64,000 bases of DNA from Phenylobacterium hankyongense (GTDB taxonomy: Bacteria; Pseudomonadota; Alphaproteobacteria; Caulobacterales; Caulobacteraceae), in NCBI RefSeq assembly GCF_003254505.1, contig NZ_QFYP01000001.1, forward strand, positions 356,001 to 420,000. The letters run 5' to 3'. The translations under genes were made by a program, and so were the position numbers. Shown in pieces: positions 42,371-52,129 of the stretch. The notes under the pieces are model-generated. The model made no database searches and was not told where the DNA came from. It saw nothing but the letters and a program-made list of their open reading frames with translations. Numbering within the stretch: position 1 is the first letter of the stretch; the number at the start of each line of letters is the position of its first letter.

Positions 42371-43792
42371 TTGCCCCAGGCCAAGACCCCCCCGGCCCCT
42401 GGCCGGATGTCCCTATCATCCGTCCTCACCTTCGCCTGCGCCTACCTGCCCTTCGTGGCGCTGCAGCTCTCCGTGGCGGTGCAGCTTCCGCGGTTCTTCG
42501 CCAGCCACCTGGGCGTCGGCCTGGTGGTGGTCGGCGCCGCCTTCGGGCTGATCCGCTTCATCGACATCCCGCTCGATCCCATGCTTGGCCTGGCCATGGA
42601 CCGCACCCACTCGCGGCTCGGGCGATACCGGCTGTGGATGATGATGGGCGCGCCGGTGCTGATGCTCGCCCTCTACATGCTCTACCAGGCGCCCGAAGGC
42701 GTCGGTCAGGGCTACCTGATGGTCTGGCTGCTGGTGATGTATGTCGGCATGTCGATGCTGCTACTTGCGGCCAACGCCTGGGCGTCGATCCTGGCCACCT
42801 CCTACAAGGACCGCTCGCGGATCTTCGGCGCCATGGCCGGGGTCGGCGTGCTTGGCGCGCTCGCGGTGCTGGTCATCCCCATCGTCATGGCCCAGATGCA
42901 TCACACCGAGGCCGAGGGCGTGCGCGCCATCGGCTGGTTCCTGTTCGCCGTCGTGCCGATCGCCATCGGCGTGGCTGCGGTGCGCACCCGCGAGCCGCGC
43001 ACCCACGCCGGCCACGAACAGTTCGCGCTCAAGGACTACCTGGGTCTGATCGCCCGGCCGAACATGCTGCGGCTACTGTTGTCGGACCTGTGCGTGACAC
43101 TGGGCCCGGGCTGGATGGCGGCGCTCTACCTCTACTTCTTCAAGGACAGCCGCGGCTTCACCACCACCGAGGCCAACCTGCTGCTGATGTTCTACATCGC
43201 CGCCGGGCTGATCGGCGCGCCGGCCACGGCCTGGCTGGCGAACCGGATCAGCAAGCACCGCGCGCTGATGGTGACCACCACCGGCTATTCGCTGATGCTG
43301 CTGTTGATCTTCGTCATGCCGAAGGGCGCGTTCCTGCTCGCCATCCCGGCCATGATGCTGGCCGGCGCGCTGGCGGCGGGGTTCGTGGTGATGATCCGCG
43401 CCATCACCGCCGACATCGGCGACGAGATCCGGCTGGAGAAGGGCAAGCAGCAGATCGGCCTGCTCTATGCCCTGACCAACGCCACCACCAAGGTCGCCGG
43501 CGCCTTCTCGATCACCCTGACCTTCAACGTCCTGGCCGCCATCGGCTACAACCCCAAGGAAGGCGCGGTGAACGGGCCCGCCCAGATCCGCGGCCTGGAG
43601 CTCGCCTACATCATCGGCCCGATCTTCTTCGTCATGCTTGGAGGCGCCTGCTTCCTCGGCTACAGGCTCACCGCCGAGCGCCATGCGGAGATCCGCCGCC
43701 AGCTGGACGAACGCGACGCCGCCTACAACGAGGCGCCGGTGATCGAGGGCCTCACCGCCGAACCCGGCATCCCGGCGACCGGCCGCCCCTGA
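42371..43792 (+). CDS. MFS (MelB/GPH-like) transporter, tandem copy 1
   Basis: 473 residues from a TTG at 42371, supported by AGGAG eight bases upstream; an alternative is the ATG at 42407. Twelve membrane segments are expected. The segment IRFIDIPLDPMLGLAMDRTH (about 58-77), followed by RLGRYRLW, is the hallmark of the glycoside-pentoside-hexuronide type. It is 35-45 percent alike by eye to the next gene over most of its length. The substrate is unknown; the context gives no sugar-utilisation genes. Confidence 0.87.
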   Translation: MPQAKTPPAPGRMSLSSVLTFACAYLPFVALQLSVAVQLPRFFASHLGVGLVVVGAAFGLIRFIDIPLDPMLGLAMDRTHSRLGRYRLWMMMGAPVLMLALYMLYQAPEGVGQGYLMVWLLVMYVGMSMLLLAANAWASILATSYKDRSRIFGAMAGVGVLGALAVLVIPIVMAQMHHTEAEGVRAIGWFLFAVVPIAIGVAAVRTREPRTHAGHEQFALKDYLGLIARPNMLRLLLSDLCVTLGPGWMAALYLYFFKDSRGFTTTEANLLLMFYIAAGLIGAPATAWLANRISKHRALMVTTTGYSLMLLLIFVMPKGAFLLAIPAMMLAGALAAGFVVMIRAITADIGDEIRLEKGKQQIGLLYALTNATTKVAGAFSITLTFNVLAAIGYNPKEGAVNGPAQIRGLELAYIIGPIFFVMLGGACFLGYRLTAERHAEIRRQLDERDAAYNEAPVIEGLTAEPGIPATGRP

Positions 43793-43901
43793 CCCTCCCT
43801 GACCGGGCGGAAGGGGGTTGCGCCCCGCCGCCCGCCGCGCTCTCCTCACCGGATTAAGCGCCCCTCCAGAGGGCGACCTATTCATTATTGGGAGACGCTT
43901 C

Positions 43902-45335
43902 GTGACATCAGCCTCGGCCGCGCCTGCGGCGGGGACCCCTGCGTCCGGTCGTTCGGACAGGATCCCCCTCTTCCACATCCTCGCGCTCGGCATGACCGGC
44001 CTGCCGCTGTCGATGATCCTGACCACCTTCGGGGTCTTCCTGCCGCCGTTCTACGTGACCCTGGGCGTTAGCTTCGCCGCGGTGGGCGCCGCGGTCGGCA
44101 TCGTGCGGCTGTTCGACGTCTTCATCGACCCGGTGGTCGGCATGGCCATGGACCAGACCCGCACCCCCATCGGGCGCTATCGCCCCTGGCTGCTGTGCGG
44201 CGCGCCGATCCTGATGTTCGGCCTCTACAAGCTGTTCCTGCCCGACGGGCCGGTGGACCAGACCTACCTCATCACCTGGCTGCTGTTCGCCTACGTCGGC
44301 AACTCGATCCTGACGCTGGGCGTCGCCGCCTGGGGGGCCAATGTCGCGGCCGCCTATCACGAGCGGGCCCGGGTCTATGGCTACACCCAGGGCATGGCGG
44401 TGATCGGCATCACCGTGCTGCTGCTGCTGGGCCTGATCACCCACGGCCGGATCCAGCCGGGCAAGGCCGACAGCATGGGCTCGATCGGCCTGATCATGAT
44501 CATCGCGGTTCCGATCGCAGTGCTGTTCACCACCCTGTTCACCCCGGAGCGCAAGCTGTCGGGGATCACCAAGACCAAGTTCAGCTTCGCCGACTACGCG
44601 GTGGCCCTGAAGCGGCCGTCGATGCTGCGGCTGATCGCGGCCGACTTCGTGCTGACCCTGGGCGCCGGCGCCACCGGCCCGATCTTCCTCTACTTCTTCC
44701 ACGACGCGAAAGGCTTCTCCCGCGGCGTGACCAGCACGCTGCTGGTGTTCTACATCGGCGCCGGCCTGGTGGGCGCGCCGTTCTGGAGCTGGGTGGCGCA
44801 GAAGGTCAGCAAGCACCGCGCCGTGCAGCTCGGCTGCGTCGCCTACGCGGCCTGCCAGACCGTGCTGATGGCCATCCCCGCGAAGCTCTACATGCCCACC
44901 GCGCTCGGCATGTTCGCGGTCGGCTTCTCGGCCAGCGCCTTCATCCCCCTGGTCCGCTCGATGGTCGCCGACATCTCCGACGAGGTCCGCCTCGACACCG
45001 GCAAGGACCTTTCCAGCGTGCTCTACGCCATGGTCACCACCACCATGAAGGTGGGCCTGGCGATCAGCGTGACCATCATCTTCCCGATCCTCCAGTTCGT
45101 CGGCTACGACGGCCACGAGGGGGCGGTGAACACCCCCGAGGCCATCCGCGGCCTGGAGATGTGCTACCTGTTCGCACCGATCATCCTGGTGTTCCTCGGC
45201 GGCGCGACGCTGTTCGGCTACGGACTCGACGCCAAGCGCCACGGCGAGATCCGGGCCCAGCTGGAGGCGCGCGAGGTCGCGGCGGCGGAGGAAAGCCTGG
45301 TCGGTCCGATCGGCTCGCCGGCGGCGGCCGAATAG
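43902..45335 (+). CDS. MFS (MelB/GPH-like) transporter, tandem copy 2
   Basis: 477 residues from a GTG at 43902, with GGGAGA six bases upstream; longer in-frame starts lack this site. The GPH pattern is VRLFDVFIDPVVGMAMDQTR then TPIGRYRPWL. The C-terminal half has MVADISDEVRLDTGKDLSSV, where its neighbour has ITADIGDEIRLEKGKQQIGL, so the two are tandem paralogues. Its C-terminus ends 3 bases before the convergent Mrp gene stop. The substrate is unknown. Confidence 0.87.
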   Translation: MTSASAAPAAGTPASGRSDRIPLFHILALGMTGLPLSMILTTFGVFLPPFYVTLGVSFAAVGAAVGIVRLFDVFIDPVVGMAMDQTRTPIGRYRPWLLCGAPILMFGLYKLFLPDGPVDQTYLITWLLFAYVGNSILTLGVAAWGANVAAAYHERARVYGYTQGMAVIGITVLLLLGLITHGRIQPGKADSMGSIGLIMIIAVPIAVLFTTLFTPERKLSGITKTKFSFADYAVALKRPSMLRLIAADFVLTLGAGATGPIFLYFFHDAKGFSRGVTSTLLVFYIGAGLVGAPFWSWVAQKVSKHRAVQLGCVAYAACQTVLMAIPAKLYMPTALGMFAVGFSASAFIPLVRSMVADISDEVRLDTGKDLSSVLYAMVTTTMKVGLAISVTIIFPILQFVGYDGHEGAVNTPEAIRGLEMCYLFAPIILVFLGGATLFGYGLDAKRHGEIRAQLEAREVAAAEESLVGPIGSPAAAE

Positions 45336-45338
45336 GCC

Positions 45339-46442
45339 TCAGGCGAGCGCCCGGGCCATCTGCAGGAAGACCCGGGCGGCCGGGCTGTCGGGCGCCGTCG
45401 CCACCAGCGGCCGGCCGGTGTCGCAGGCTTCACGCAGGGCGATGTCGATGGGCACCTCGCCCAGCAGCGGCACGCCCAGCCGCTGCGCCTCCGCCGCCGC
45501 GCCGCCCTGGCCGAAGATCGGGATCGGCGCGCCGGTGGCGGGATCGGGGAAATAGGCCATGTTCTCGATCACGCCCAGGATCGCCGCGCCGGTCTTCTGG
45601 AACATGGCCGCGGCCCGCCGTGCGTCGATCAGGGCGATCTCCTGCGGCGTGGAGACGATCACCACCCCGTCGAGCTTCAGCCGCTGCACGAGGGTCAGCT
45701 GGATGTCGCCGGTGCCCGGCGGCAGGTCGACCACCAGCACGTCCAGCGGCGCCTCCGCCGTCCCCCAGTTGGAGCCCATCAGGGTGCGCAGGGCCGACGA
45801 GGCCATCGGCCCGCGCCAGATGTTGGCCGTGCCCGGCTCGACGATGAAGCCGATCGAGATCACCTTGACGCCCCAGGCCTCCAGCGGATTGAGCCGCTTG
45901 TCGGCGTCGAAGGTCGGCTCGCCGTCGACCCCCAGCATGTGCGGCGCGGAGGGCCCGTAGATGTCGGCGTCCAGCAGGCCGGCGCGCAGGCCATTGGCGG
46001 CGAAGGCCGCGGCCAGGTTGACCGCCACCGTCGACTTGCCGACCCCGCCCTTGCCGCTGGCGACGGCGATCACCTTGCGCACGTGGGCCGGCCGCTCGGC
46101 TTCCGGCATATCGCCCAGCCGCGCCTGCGGGTCCTCGGACAGCCGCGCCCGGCGCGGGGTCGGCGCACGCAGTTGCGGGGCGGCCGTCTCCGCCGTCAGC
46201 ACCACCTGGGCGGTCTCGATCCCCGGCACGTGCGCCAGGGCGCGCTCGGCCGCGTCGCGCACCGGGGCGTAGGTCTCGATATCGGCCGGCGGGACCTCCA
46301 GCATGAAGGCCGCCCGCGAACCGCGCAGCACCAGGCCGCGCACCAATCCCGCCGACGCCAGGCCCTGGCCGGACTTCGGGTCCCGCACATGGTCGAGGGC
46401 TTCGAGAATGACGGCTCGGTGGGGTCCGGCGGGTTCGCTCAT
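45339..46442 (-). CDS. apbC: Iron-sulfur cluster carrier protein, Mrp/NBP35 (ApbC) family ATPase
   Basis: 367 residues from the ATG at 46442; the frame continues upstream through a region coding for hflK on the other strand. An N-terminal MIP18/DUF59-type domain (about 1-90) precedes the ATPase with the deviant P-loop VIAVASGKGGVGKSTVAVNL (about 120-139) and VDLPPGTGDIQLTLVQRLKL. The family delivers Fe-S clusters to apo-proteins. The usual CxxC motif near the C-terminus is not seen here: only Cys in EACDTG. It is divergent from hflK. Confidence 0.9.
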   Translation of the reverse strand: MSEPAGPHRAVILEALDHVRDPKSGQGLASAGLVRGLVLRGSRAAFMLEVPPADIETYAPVRDAAERALAHVPGIETAQVVLTAETAAPQLRAPTPRRARLSEDPQARLGDMPEAERPAHVRKVIAVASGKGGVGKSTVAVNLAAAFAANGLRAGLLDADIYGPSAPHMLGVDGEPTFDADKRLNPLEAWGVKVISIGFIVEPGTANIWRGPMASSALRTLMGSNWGTAEAPLDVLVVDLPPGTGDIQLTLVQRLKLDGVVIVSTPQEIALIDARRAAAMFQKTGAAILGVIENMAYFPDPATGAPIPIFGQGGAAAEAQRLGVPLLGEVPIDIALREACDTGRPLVATAPDSPAARVFLQMARALA

Positions 46443-46574
46443 GACGCCTTTGTCTTGCTTTGGCCGATAAGGGGTCTCATATCCGGCTGACAGCGCCGGT
46501 TTACAAGCCCGATCGGGGGCTTGAGCGACACGGCCGCGCCTGGATTTGAGTTTGACCAAGACGCGACGCCGCTG

Positions 46575-47756
46575 ATGCCCTGGAACGACAACGCCAATCC
46601 CGGCCCTTGGGGCTCTCCCCCGTCCGGTGACGACGGCGATCGCCGCGACGCGCCTCAGCGCCGGCCGCAGGGCGGCGGCCCGCGCCGTCCGGAAGGTCCC
46701 GGCGGCCCCAACTTCAATGCCGGCTTCGAACGGCTGGCGCAGCGCCTGCGCAACCTGTTCGGCGGCGGTCCCGGCCAGGGCGTGCGGCCGGGCGCAGTGG
46801 CGGCCATCGCCGGCGGCGCCTTTGCGCTCTGGGCGCTCTCCGGCCTCTACGTCGTCCAGCCCAACGAAGAAGCGGTGGTCACCACCTTCGGCGCCTTCTC
46901 GCGCTCCGAGACGCCGGGCCTGCGCTACCACCTGCCCTCGCCGATCGAGCACGTCGAGAAGGTGGCGGTCACCTCGCTGAACCGCATCGACATCGGCGGC
47001 ACGGCCGACGCCGACGTGCCGCAGGAAAGCCTGATGCTGACCGGCGACCAGAACATCGTCGACCTCGACTTCAGCGTCACCTGGCGGGTCGCCGACGCCT
47101 CCCGCTTCCTGTTCGCCACCCGCAATCCCGAGGAGGCGATCAAGGCGGTCGCCGAGAGCGCCATGCGCGAGGTGGTCGGCAAGACCGCCCTGCAGCCGAT
47201 CCTCACCACCGGCCGCGGCCAGGTGCAGCTGCAGGCCGCCGACCTGATGCAGCGCACCCTGGATTCCTGGGGCGCGGGGGTCAGCATCGTGGAAGTGCAG
47301 ATCCGCTCGTCCAACCCGCCGCAGGAGGTGGTCGCCGCCTTCCGCGAGGTGAACAACGCCAGCCAGGACGCCGATTCCGCCGTCAACGAGGCCAACACCT
47401 ACCGCAACCGGGTGATCAACGAGGCCAAGGGCGACGCCGCGCGCATCATCCAGTCGGCCCAGGGCTATCGCGAGCAGTCGGTCCGCGAGGCGCTGGGCGA
47501 GGCCTCGCGCTTCAACCAGATCTATGGCGAGTACCGCCGCTCCCCCGCCGTCACCCGTGAGCGCCTCTACATCGAGACCATGCAGCGGGTGCTGGCCAAG
47601 TCGAACAAGGTGATCGTCGACGGCAAGGGCACGAGCGCCCCGATCATCCTGCCGCCCGACGTCTTCCGGCCACGCAGCGCGCCGGCGCCGATCGTCCAGG
47701 CGGCGCCGGACTCGACGCCCACCCCGAACCCGCCTGCCGCGAAGGCCCAACCATGA
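46575..47756 (+). CDS. hflK: FtsH protease modulator HflK
   Basis: 393 residues from the ATG at 46575, chosen because MPWNDNANPGPWGSPP matches the usual HflK start; a TTG at 46521 would add 18 residues. A Gly/Pro/Arg-rich cytoplasmic tail is followed by a membrane anchor (about 90-107, GAFALWALSGLYVV), then the SPFH/band 7 domain starting QPNEEAVVTTFGAF and VVTSFG-like VTSLNRIDIG. HflK and HflC form the periplasmic-facing complex around the FtsH protease. Its stop overlaps hflC by four bases. Confidence 0.95.
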   Translation: MPWNDNANPGPWGSPPSGDDGDRRDAPQRRPQGGGPRRPEGPGGPNFNAGFERLAQRLRNLFGGGPGQGVRPGAVAAIAGGAFALWALSGLYVVQPNEEAVVTTFGAFSRSETPGLRYHLPSPIEHVEKVAVTSLNRIDIGGTADADVPQESLMLTGDQNIVDLDFSVTWRVADASRFLFATRNPEEAIKAVAESAMREVVGKTALQPILTTGRGQVQLQAADLMQRTLDSWGAGVSIVEVQIRSSNPPQEVVAAFREVNNASQDADSAVNEANTYRNRVINEAKGDAARIIQSAQGYREQSVREALGEASRFNQIYGEYRRSPAVTRERLYIETMQRVLAKSNKVIVDGKGTSAPIILPPDVFRPRSAPAPIVQAAPDSTPTPNPPAAKAQP

Positions 47757-48661
47757 GCCGCCGCCCCCTCTTCGCCTATGCGGTCGTAGCCCTCCTGCTG
47801 CTGATCGTGCTCGCCAACACCTTGTTCGTGGTGGACCAGCGCCAGCAGGCCATCGTCGTGCGCTTCGGCGATCCCGTGCGCGTCATCCATGCCCCCGGCC
47901 AGGGCGGCGCGGGCCTCAACGTCAAGGCGCCGTTCCTGGAGCACGTGATCAAGCTCGACCGGCGCAACCTGGCGCTGGAAGCCGACCAGGAAGAGGTCAT
48001 CGCCGCCGACCAGGAGCGCCTGGTGGTGGACGCCTTCCTCCGCTACCGGATCTCCAATCCGCTGCAGTACTACCGCACCCTGCGCGACGACCGGATCGCC
48101 GCCGACCGGCTGGAGCGGCTGGTGAACTCGGCGCTCCGCCAGGTGCTCGGCTCGGCCACGTCGACGGAGATCATCTCCGGCCGGCGCGCCCAGCTGATGC
48201 AGCAGACCCGCCTCGACGTGGAGCGCCGCGCCGCCGCCTCGCGGCTCGGCATCCAGGTCATCGACCTGCGGATCAAGCGCGCCGACCTGCCGGCCGCCAA
48301 CCAGGCCGCCGTCTACCGCCGCATGCAGACCTCCCGCCAGCAGGAGGCCGCCCGCATCCGCGCGGTCGGCGAGCAGCAGAAGCGCGAGATCATCGCCGGC
48401 GCCGACAAGGAAGTGGCGATCACGCTCGCCACCGCCCAGGAAGAAGGCGACACCACCCGCGGCCAGGGCGACGCCCAGCGCACGCGGATCTTCGCCGAGA
48501 GCTTCGGGCGCGACGCGGGCTTCGCCTCCTTCTACCGCTCGATGCAGGCCTATGAGGCCGGCCTCGGCCAGGGGGACACCACGATGGTCCTGTCCCCCGA
48601 CAGCGCCTTCTTCCGCTACTTCGAGCGCGGGCCGTCGGCGGCGGGCGGCAGCCGCCGCTGA
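47753..48661 (+). CDS. hflC: FtsH protease modulator HflC
   Basis: 302 residues. The N-terminal membrane anchor (about 5-25) is followed by the SPFH domain: FVVDQRQQAIVVRFGDPVRV, then LNVKAPFLEHVIKLDRRNLA, and a long coiled-coil with MQTSRQQEAARIRAVGEQQK. It partners HflK in one operon (start overlaps the hflK stop). The TGA overlaps the ATG of a GNAT gene by one base, so that gene is likely part of the same transcript. Confidence 0.96.
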   Translation: MSRRPLFAYAVVALLLLIVLANTLFVVDQRQQAIVVRFGDPVRVIHAPGQGGAGLNVKAPFLEHVIKLDRRNLALEADQEEVIAADQERLVVDAFLRYRISNPLQYYRTLRDDRIAADRLERLVNSALRQVLGSATSTEIISGRRAQLMQQTRLDVERRAAASRLGIQVIDLRIKRADLPAANQAAVYRRMQTSRQQEAARIRAVGEQQKREIIAGADKEVAITLATAQEEGDTTRGQGDAQRTRIFAESFGRDAGFASFYRSMQAYEAGLGQGDTTMVLSPDSAFFRYFERGPSAAGGSRR

Positions 48662-49203
48662 TGCCGCGGCTGGTCCGGCCGGCCGCGGCGTACATGGCCT
48701 CCTTCGTGGAGGCCATGGCCGAAGGCTATTCCCGCGACACCCTGCGTCCGGAGACGCCGGAGACCATCGCCGCGGTCGCCGCCGATCCCGCCTGGTTCCT
48801 CGGCCAGCTGCTGGAGCCGCCGACCACCGTCGTCCTGCCGGACGGCACGCTGGGCGAGCGCGTGCCCGAGACCCTGCTCTGGTACGTGGAGGGCGATGCG
48901 TTCCTCGGCTCGGTCAGCGTACGCCACCGCCTCACCGCCATCCTGGAGCAGTGGGGCGGCCACATCGGCTACGCCGTGCGGCCGGCCGCCCGCGGCCGCG
49001 GTTACGCCAGCGCCATGCTGGCCGGGATGCTCGACCACTGCCGGGCGAACCTGCGGCTGGAGCGGGTCATGCTGACGGTCAACACCAACAATCCCGCCTC
49101 GATCCGGGTGATCGAGAAGAACGGCGGCGTGCTGGGCGACACCGTTCCCCATCCGTGGGTCGAGGGCGACGAGGGCCGCCGCTACTGGATCGCGCTGCGC
49201 TAG
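48661..49203 (+). CDS. GNAT family N-acetyltransferase
   Basis: 180 residues. The acetyl-CoA loop is GYAVRPAARGRGYASAMLAG (about 101-120, RGRGYA), and NTNNPASIRVIEKNGGVLGD is the C-terminal GNAT helix-strand. Related proteins are annotated as amine or streptothricin-type acetyltransferases, but no drug activity is shown. The ATG overlaps the hflC TGA (TGATG), so it is translationally coupled to hflKC although no functional link is known. Confidence 0.88.
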   Translation: MPRLVRPAAAYMASFVEAMAEGYSRDTLRPETPETIAAVAADPAWFLGQLLEPPTTVVLPDGTLGERVPETLLWYVEGDAFLGSVSVRHRLTAILEQWGGHIGYAVRPAARGRGYASAMLAGMLDHCRANLRLERVMLTVNTNNPASIRVIEKNGGVLGDTVPHPWVEGDEGRRYWIALR

Positions 49204-49238
49204 CGGGGCAAGACTGTCGGCCACGACGGAGACCGCGC

Positions 49239-50294
49239 ATGACCGACGCCGCCACGCCTGAGCCGATCCTCGAGCCCGACCTGCCGATCGTCGATCCGCA
49301 CCACCACCTGTGGGACCGCGCGCTGACCGCCCCGCTCGCCGACCTGCCGCCGCCGCAGCACGGCTTCGAGGCGGTGATCCGCCTGCAGCCCCGCTACCTG
49401 CTGGACGAACTGCTGGCCGACACCAAGAGCGGCCACAACGTCGTCGCCACCGTGTTCGTGGAGTGCGGCGCCATGTACCGCGCCGACGGGCCGGCGGCCC
49501 TGCGCTGCGTCGGCGAGACCGAGTTCGTCAACGGCGTCGCGGCGATGAGCGCCAGCGGCGTCTACGGCGACATCCGCGCCTGCGCCGGCATCGTCGGCCG
49601 CGCCGACTTCACCATGGGCGACGCCGTGGTCGAGGTGCTGGAAGCCCACGTCGCGGCCGGCGGCGGCCGCTTCCGCGGCGTGCGGCAGAGCGCGTCGCAC
49701 GATCCGGACAAGGCGGTGCTGGGCCCCTTGGCGCGGATCGACGGCGGCCTCTACGCGTCCGACGCCTTCCGCTCGGGGTTCGGCCGCCTGGCGCCGCTCG
49801 GCCTGTCCTTCGACGCCTGGCTGCTGGAGCCGCAGCTGCCGGAGCTGATCGATCTGGCCCGCGCCTTCCCCGACACCACCATCGTGCTCGACCACGTCGG
49901 CACCCCGCTGGGGATCGCCAGCTACGACGGTCGCCGGGAGGAGCGCTTCGCCGTCTGGCGCGACAACATCCGCGCGCTCGCCGCCTCGCCCAACGTCTTC
50001 GTCAAGCTGGGCGGCCTGGCCATGGTGTTCTGCGGCTTCCCCTCGTTCCTGGCCGAACCGCGGGCCTCCTCGCTGCAGCTGGCGACGGAGTGGGCGCCCT
50101 ACATCGGGACCTGCATCGAGGCCTTCGGCCCGGAGCGCTGCATGTTCGAGAGCAACTTCCCGGTCGACCTGGGGAGCGGCAGCTACGCCACCATCTGGAA
50201 CGCCTTCAAGCGGATCGCCGCGGGATCGTCGGCCGACGAGAAGACTGCGCTGTTCAGCGGCGCCGCCGCCAAGGCCTACCGCCTGCACCTCTGA
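49239..50294 (+). CDS. Amidohydrolase family 2 (metal-dependent hydrolase)
   Basis: 351 residues from the ATG at 49239. The metal motif DPHHHLWDRAL lies at about 18-28, and FPDTTIVLDHVGTPLG holds a further His; MFESNFPVD near the end carries the Asp-region of the ACMSD-like/lactonase family. It would hydrolyse a lactone or decarboxylate an aromatic acid; which of these cannot be told. It lies 35 bases after the GNAT gene. Confidence 0.88.
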   Translation: MTDAATPEPILEPDLPIVDPHHHLWDRALTAPLADLPPPQHGFEAVIRLQPRYLLDELLADTKSGHNVVATVFVECGAMYRADGPAALRCVGETEFVNGVAAMSASGVYGDIRACAGIVGRADFTMGDAVVEVLEAHVAAGGGRFRGVRQSASHDPDKAVLGPLARIDGGLYASDAFRSGFGRLAPLGLSFDAWLLEPQLPELIDLARAFPDTTIVLDHVGTPLGIASYDGRREERFAVWRDNIRALAASPNVFVKLGGLAMVFCGFPSFLAEPRASSLQLATEWAPYIGTCIEAFGPERCMFESNFPVDLGSGSYATIWNAFKRIAAGSSADEKTALFSGAAAKAYRLHL

Positions 50295-50338
50295 GCGCCG
50301 ATCGTGCTATGGCTCGGCTCGCAGCCAAAGGAACACCC

Positions 50339-50524
50339 GTGAAGCCACCGCCCTCCAAGACCCGCTTCTCGGACCTGAAGGGCTCGGGCGGCCAGAGCTC
50401 CGGGAGCAAGTCCACCTTCGCGCCGCCGACCCCGATGGTCAGCCGCCAGAAGCGCGCCAAGGTGCTGACGGCCGCCGAGCGCGCGGCCTTCCTGGCCTCC
50501 CGACCGGACCTCAAGAAGCCCTAG
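50339..50524 (+). CDS. Small basic protein downstream of the amidohydrolase
   Basis: 61 residues from a GTG at 50339, with AAAGGA six bases upstream; an in-frame ATG at 50309 would add ten residues but lacks a good site. The product is Ser/Lys/Pro-rich (TRFSDLKGSGGQSSGSKS) with a helix-like tail (KRAKVLTAAERAAFLASRPD). No family is recognised. Its TAG and the stop of the convergent HAD gene share the palindrome CTAG at 50521-50524. Confidence 0.6.
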   Translation: MKPPPSKTRFSDLKGSGGQSSGSKSTFAPPTPMVSRQKRAKVLTAAERAAFLASRPDLKKP

Positions 50525-51189
50525 CCGGCCTGCGCCTCCAAGAGCTCGCGCACCTCGTGCAGGTCGCGGGCGATGCGGATGCAGAGCGCGTGCATCTCCT
50601 CGGTCGGGTCGAGCAGGTCCGGCACCATGATGGTCATCATCCCGGCGGCGTGGGCGGCGCGCACGCCGTTGTGGCTGTCCTCCAGCGCCAGGCAGTCGGC
50701 CGGCTCGATCCCCAGGGCGGCGGCGGCCTTCAGGAACGGCTCCGGATGCGGCTTGCCGTTGGTCTGCACGTCGCGGGTGATCAGCGCATCGAACCGCGGC
50801 ACCAGCCCATGCGGCCCCAGGCTCTGCTCGACGCTGGCCAGGCCCGAGGAGGTGGCGATCGCCCGCGGCATGTGGGCGGCGTCCAGGTAGTCGAGGATCT
50901 CGACCACCCCGGCCTTCAGGGCGATCCCAGCGCCCAGCCCCTCGCGGAAATGACGGCTGATCTGTTCCGACCAGGCGGCGAGGTCGAAGTCCTCGCCGAA
51001 GTGCTCGAGGACGATCTTGTCGCTGTGGGCGTGCTGCAGCCCGACCATCCGCTGGAAGGTGGCGAACGGCATCTCGCCGCCCAACGCGCGGGCGGTTTCC
51101 TGCATCGCCTTGAAGACCAGCTGTTCGGTGTCGACCAGCAGGCCGTCCATATCGAAGACGACGGCTTTGACGCGGCGGGGCAGGCTCAT
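50521..51189 (-). CDS. HAD family hydrolase (beta-phosphoglucomutase-like)
   Basis: 222 residues. Motif I is AVVFDMDGLLVDTEQL (about 10-25), motif II is around PRAIATSSGLASVEQSL, and motif III/IV is PAD CLALEDSHNGVRAAHAAGM with the usual K in TNGKPHPEPFL. The cap is four-helical (C1-type). It is a phosphatase or phosphoglucomutase-type enzyme with unknown substrate. It lies 49 bases downstream of serB, another HAD enzyme, on the same strand. Confidence 0.92.
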   Translation of the reverse strand: MSLPRRVKAVVFDMDGLLVDTEQLVFKAMQETARALGGEMPFATFQRMVGLQHAHSDKIVLEHFGEDFDLAAWSEQISRHFREGLGAGIALKAGVVEILDYLDAAHMPRAIATSSGLASVEQSLGPHGLVPRFDALITRDVQTNGKPHPEPFLKAAAALGIEPADCLALEDSHNGVRAAHAAGMMTIMVPDLLDPTEEMHALCIRIARDLHEVRELLEAQAG

Positions 51190-51238
51190 GGGCGTGGCTC
51201 TAGCCGGCTTCGCGGACGGTGCGAAATCAAACCGCCCT

Positions 51239-52129
51239 TCAGTCCGTTACGAACTCGTCGGCCCGGTAGCCCTGGAAATAGAGCAACGCCGTGAGATCGG
51301 CGTAGTCGACCTTGGCGTCGGCCTGGGCCGCGACGATCGGCTTGGCGCGGTAGGCGACGCCCAGCCCGGCCGCCTCGATCATCGCCAGGTCGTTGGCGCC
51401 GTCGCCGATGGCCAGGGTCTCGGACAGGTCGAGGCCGAGCGCTGCGGCTTCTTCCCTGAGCGCCGCGAGCTTGGCCTCCCGGCCGAGGATCGGCTCGCCG
51501 ACCAGGCCGGTCAGCGCGCCGTCGGCCTCGATCAGGGTGTTGGCGCGGTTGGCGTGGAAGCCGGCCGCCTTGGCCACCCGGCCGGTGAAGAAGGTGAAGC
51601 CGCCGGACACCAGCACGCAGCGCGCGCCGTTCGCCGCCATGGTGCGCGCGAAGGTCCGCGCGCCGGGATTGAGCCGCACCCGCTCGTCGTAGGCCGACTG
51701 CAGGGCGGTGAGCGGCAGGGCCTTCAGCATGCCGACCCGCTCGCGCAGCGCGCCTTCGAACTCCAGCTCGCCGCGCATGGCCCGCTCGGTGATCGCCGAG
51801 ACCTGCGCCTTGACCCCGGCGAAGTCGGCCAGCTCGTCCAGGCACTCGACGTTGATGATGGTGGAATCCATATCGGCCACCATCAGCCGCTTGCGCCGCC
51901 CCGCGGCCGGCTGCACGCAGGCGTCGACCGGATGCTCGGCGAGATGAAGGTCCGCCAGCTTGCGGACCCAGACCAGGTCGCCGTCCAGGGTGAGATCGAG
52001 GGCGGCCGGCCCCAGCGCATCGCGCGCCTTGACGGCTACGCCGGCGCCTGCGAGCGCTTGGACGATGGCCGTCGCGGCCGCCGACAGGGTCCCGGCGTAC
52101 GGGCTGACGAGAGTGAGAGCGAGTTCCAT
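51239..52129 (-). CDS. serB: Phosphoserine phosphatase SerB
   Basis: 296 residues from the ATG at 52129. Residues 1-75 are a short ACT-like N-domain, then the HAD core: [20 protein letters not shown] (motif I), [15 protein letters not shown] (motif II), and [20 protein letters not shown] (motif IV). It makes serine from phosphoserine in the last step of the pathway. The ATG lies inside CCATGG and overlaps the divergent miaA ATG by two bases, so neither gene can have a separate 5' region. Confidence 0.95.
   Translation of the reverse strand: MELALTLVSPYAGTLSAAATAIVQALAGAGVAVKARDALGPAALDLTLDGDLVWVRKLADLHLAEHPVDACVQPAAGRRKRLMVADMDSTIINVECLDELADFAGVKAQVSAITERAMRGELEFEGALRERVGMLKALPLTALQSAYDERVRLNPGARTFARTMAANGARCVLVSGGFTFFTGRVAKAAGFHANRANTLIEADGALTGLVGEPILGREAKLAALREEAAALGLDLSETLAIGDGANDLAMIEAAGLGVAYRAKPIVAAQADAKVDYADLTALLYFQGYRADEFVTD

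Noticed and set aside
46443..47750. Upstream extension of the Mrp ATPase frame to 803 codons
   Set aside because: The added part is antisense to hflK, lacks domain features, and the Mrp domain begins at 46442 with a normal N-terminus.
51960..52127. miaA start upstream at 51960
   Set aside because: This part is antisense to serB, and MiaA family proteins start with the P-loop a few residues after the ATG at 52128.
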